Assembly: GCF_003999995.1 (NCBI RefSeq)
Contig: NZ_RJAD01000001.1
Span: 1,054,001 to 1,118,000, forward strand
DNA length: 64,000 nucleotides
Direction of reading: 5' to 3'
Source of the DNA: Microbacterium sulfonylureivorans
GTDB taxonomy: Bacteria > Actinomycetota > Actinomycetes > Actinomycetales > Microbacteriaceae
The position numbers and the translations under genes are program-made. Each line of letters begins with the position of its first letter. Within the stretch, counting starts at the first letter, position 1. The notes below the pieces were generated by a model. It was given only the letters and a program-made list of their open reading frames with translations, did not search any database and was not told where the DNA came from. Positions 63,993 through 64,000 of this stretch are shown piece by piece.

Positions 63993-64000
63993 TGGATGCC
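63992..64000 (+). CDS. Start of a following gene (three codons visible)
   Basis: ATGGATGCC at the window edge follows GGGAG by five bases and overlaps the stop of the small frame upstream. Nothing can be said of the product. Confidence 0.3.

Noticed and set aside
1..64000. tRNA, rRNA, riboswitch or mobile element
   Set aside because: No cloverleaf, rRNA segment, transposase, integrase or terminal repeat was recognised on either strand.

Overview
This window is very GC-rich, densely coded actinobacterial chromosome. Gene content and style (many GTG starts, predicted leaderless mRNAs with a TANNNT box 6-8 nt before the start codon, the recurrent word GGATGCCGCGG, closely packed genes) suggest Microbacteriaceae, most likely Microbacterium or a close relative; that assignment is inference. 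No tRNA, rRNA, CRISPR array, insertion sequence or prophage was seen, and no intergenic stretch exceeds 300 bases.

Layout. 1-3122 (-): operon of circularly permuted ATP-grasp, alpha-E and transglutaminase proteins. 3206-5543: sulfite-oxidase-like molybdoenzyme and an FCD regulator. 5572-7703 (-): ddaH-rocD arginine/ornithine catabolism, joined functionally by putA (10827-14576). 7915-10816: MDR dehydrogenase, an Xre regulator with its membrane partner, a PIG-L deacetylase and a tiny membrane protein. 14658-18965: coiled-coil membrane protein, sortase-anchored choice-of-anchor A protein, thioesterase, GNAT and cofE. 19063-22596 (-): etfB-etfA-cytochrome b operon. 22780-24106: MarR and enoyl-CoA hydratase. 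24280-27923: six-gene ESX/WXG100-like operon without secretion machinery. 27942-30028 (-): isobutyryl-CoA-type dehydrogenase and 3-hydroxyisobutyrate dehydrogenase (valine breakdown). 30163-33319: small genes, a lipoprotein and a class C serine hydrolase. 33554-39622 (-): 2022-residue secreted double-GH13 pullulanase/amylase with LacI-type operators. 39817-44751 (-): gntR-prpD-prpB-prpC-hotdog methylcitrate operon. 44935-47946: ABC exporter operon with a GbsR/MarR regulator. 47957-51027: rnhA, an MDR reductase, a NUDIX hydrolase and an aldo/keto reductase. 51216-62544: the most remarkable part, three overlapping genes. 62581-63825 (-): rlmN.

The genes form a carbon-catabolism theme: arginine, proline and valine are degraded, ETF collects electrons from acyl-CoA dehydrogenation, and propionyl-CoA from valine would enter the methylcitrate cycle encoded nearby.

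The candidate undescribed system is 51216-62544. Gene 1 is a soluble-adenylyl-cyclase-like protein (two complementary half-degenerate class III cyclase domains, a P-loop ATPase and a helical-repeat tail). Gene 2 is a 2352-residue exported protein with a PD40-type propeller, ten PIYRL pentapeptides and a clan CD (C25/caspase-like) His/Cys dyad. Gene 3 is a small membrane protein resembling Pycsar TM effectors. All three are translationally coupled (ATGA and TGATG overlaps), suggesting a nucleotide-signalled membrane/protease response, possibly anti-phage or envelope-stress defence.
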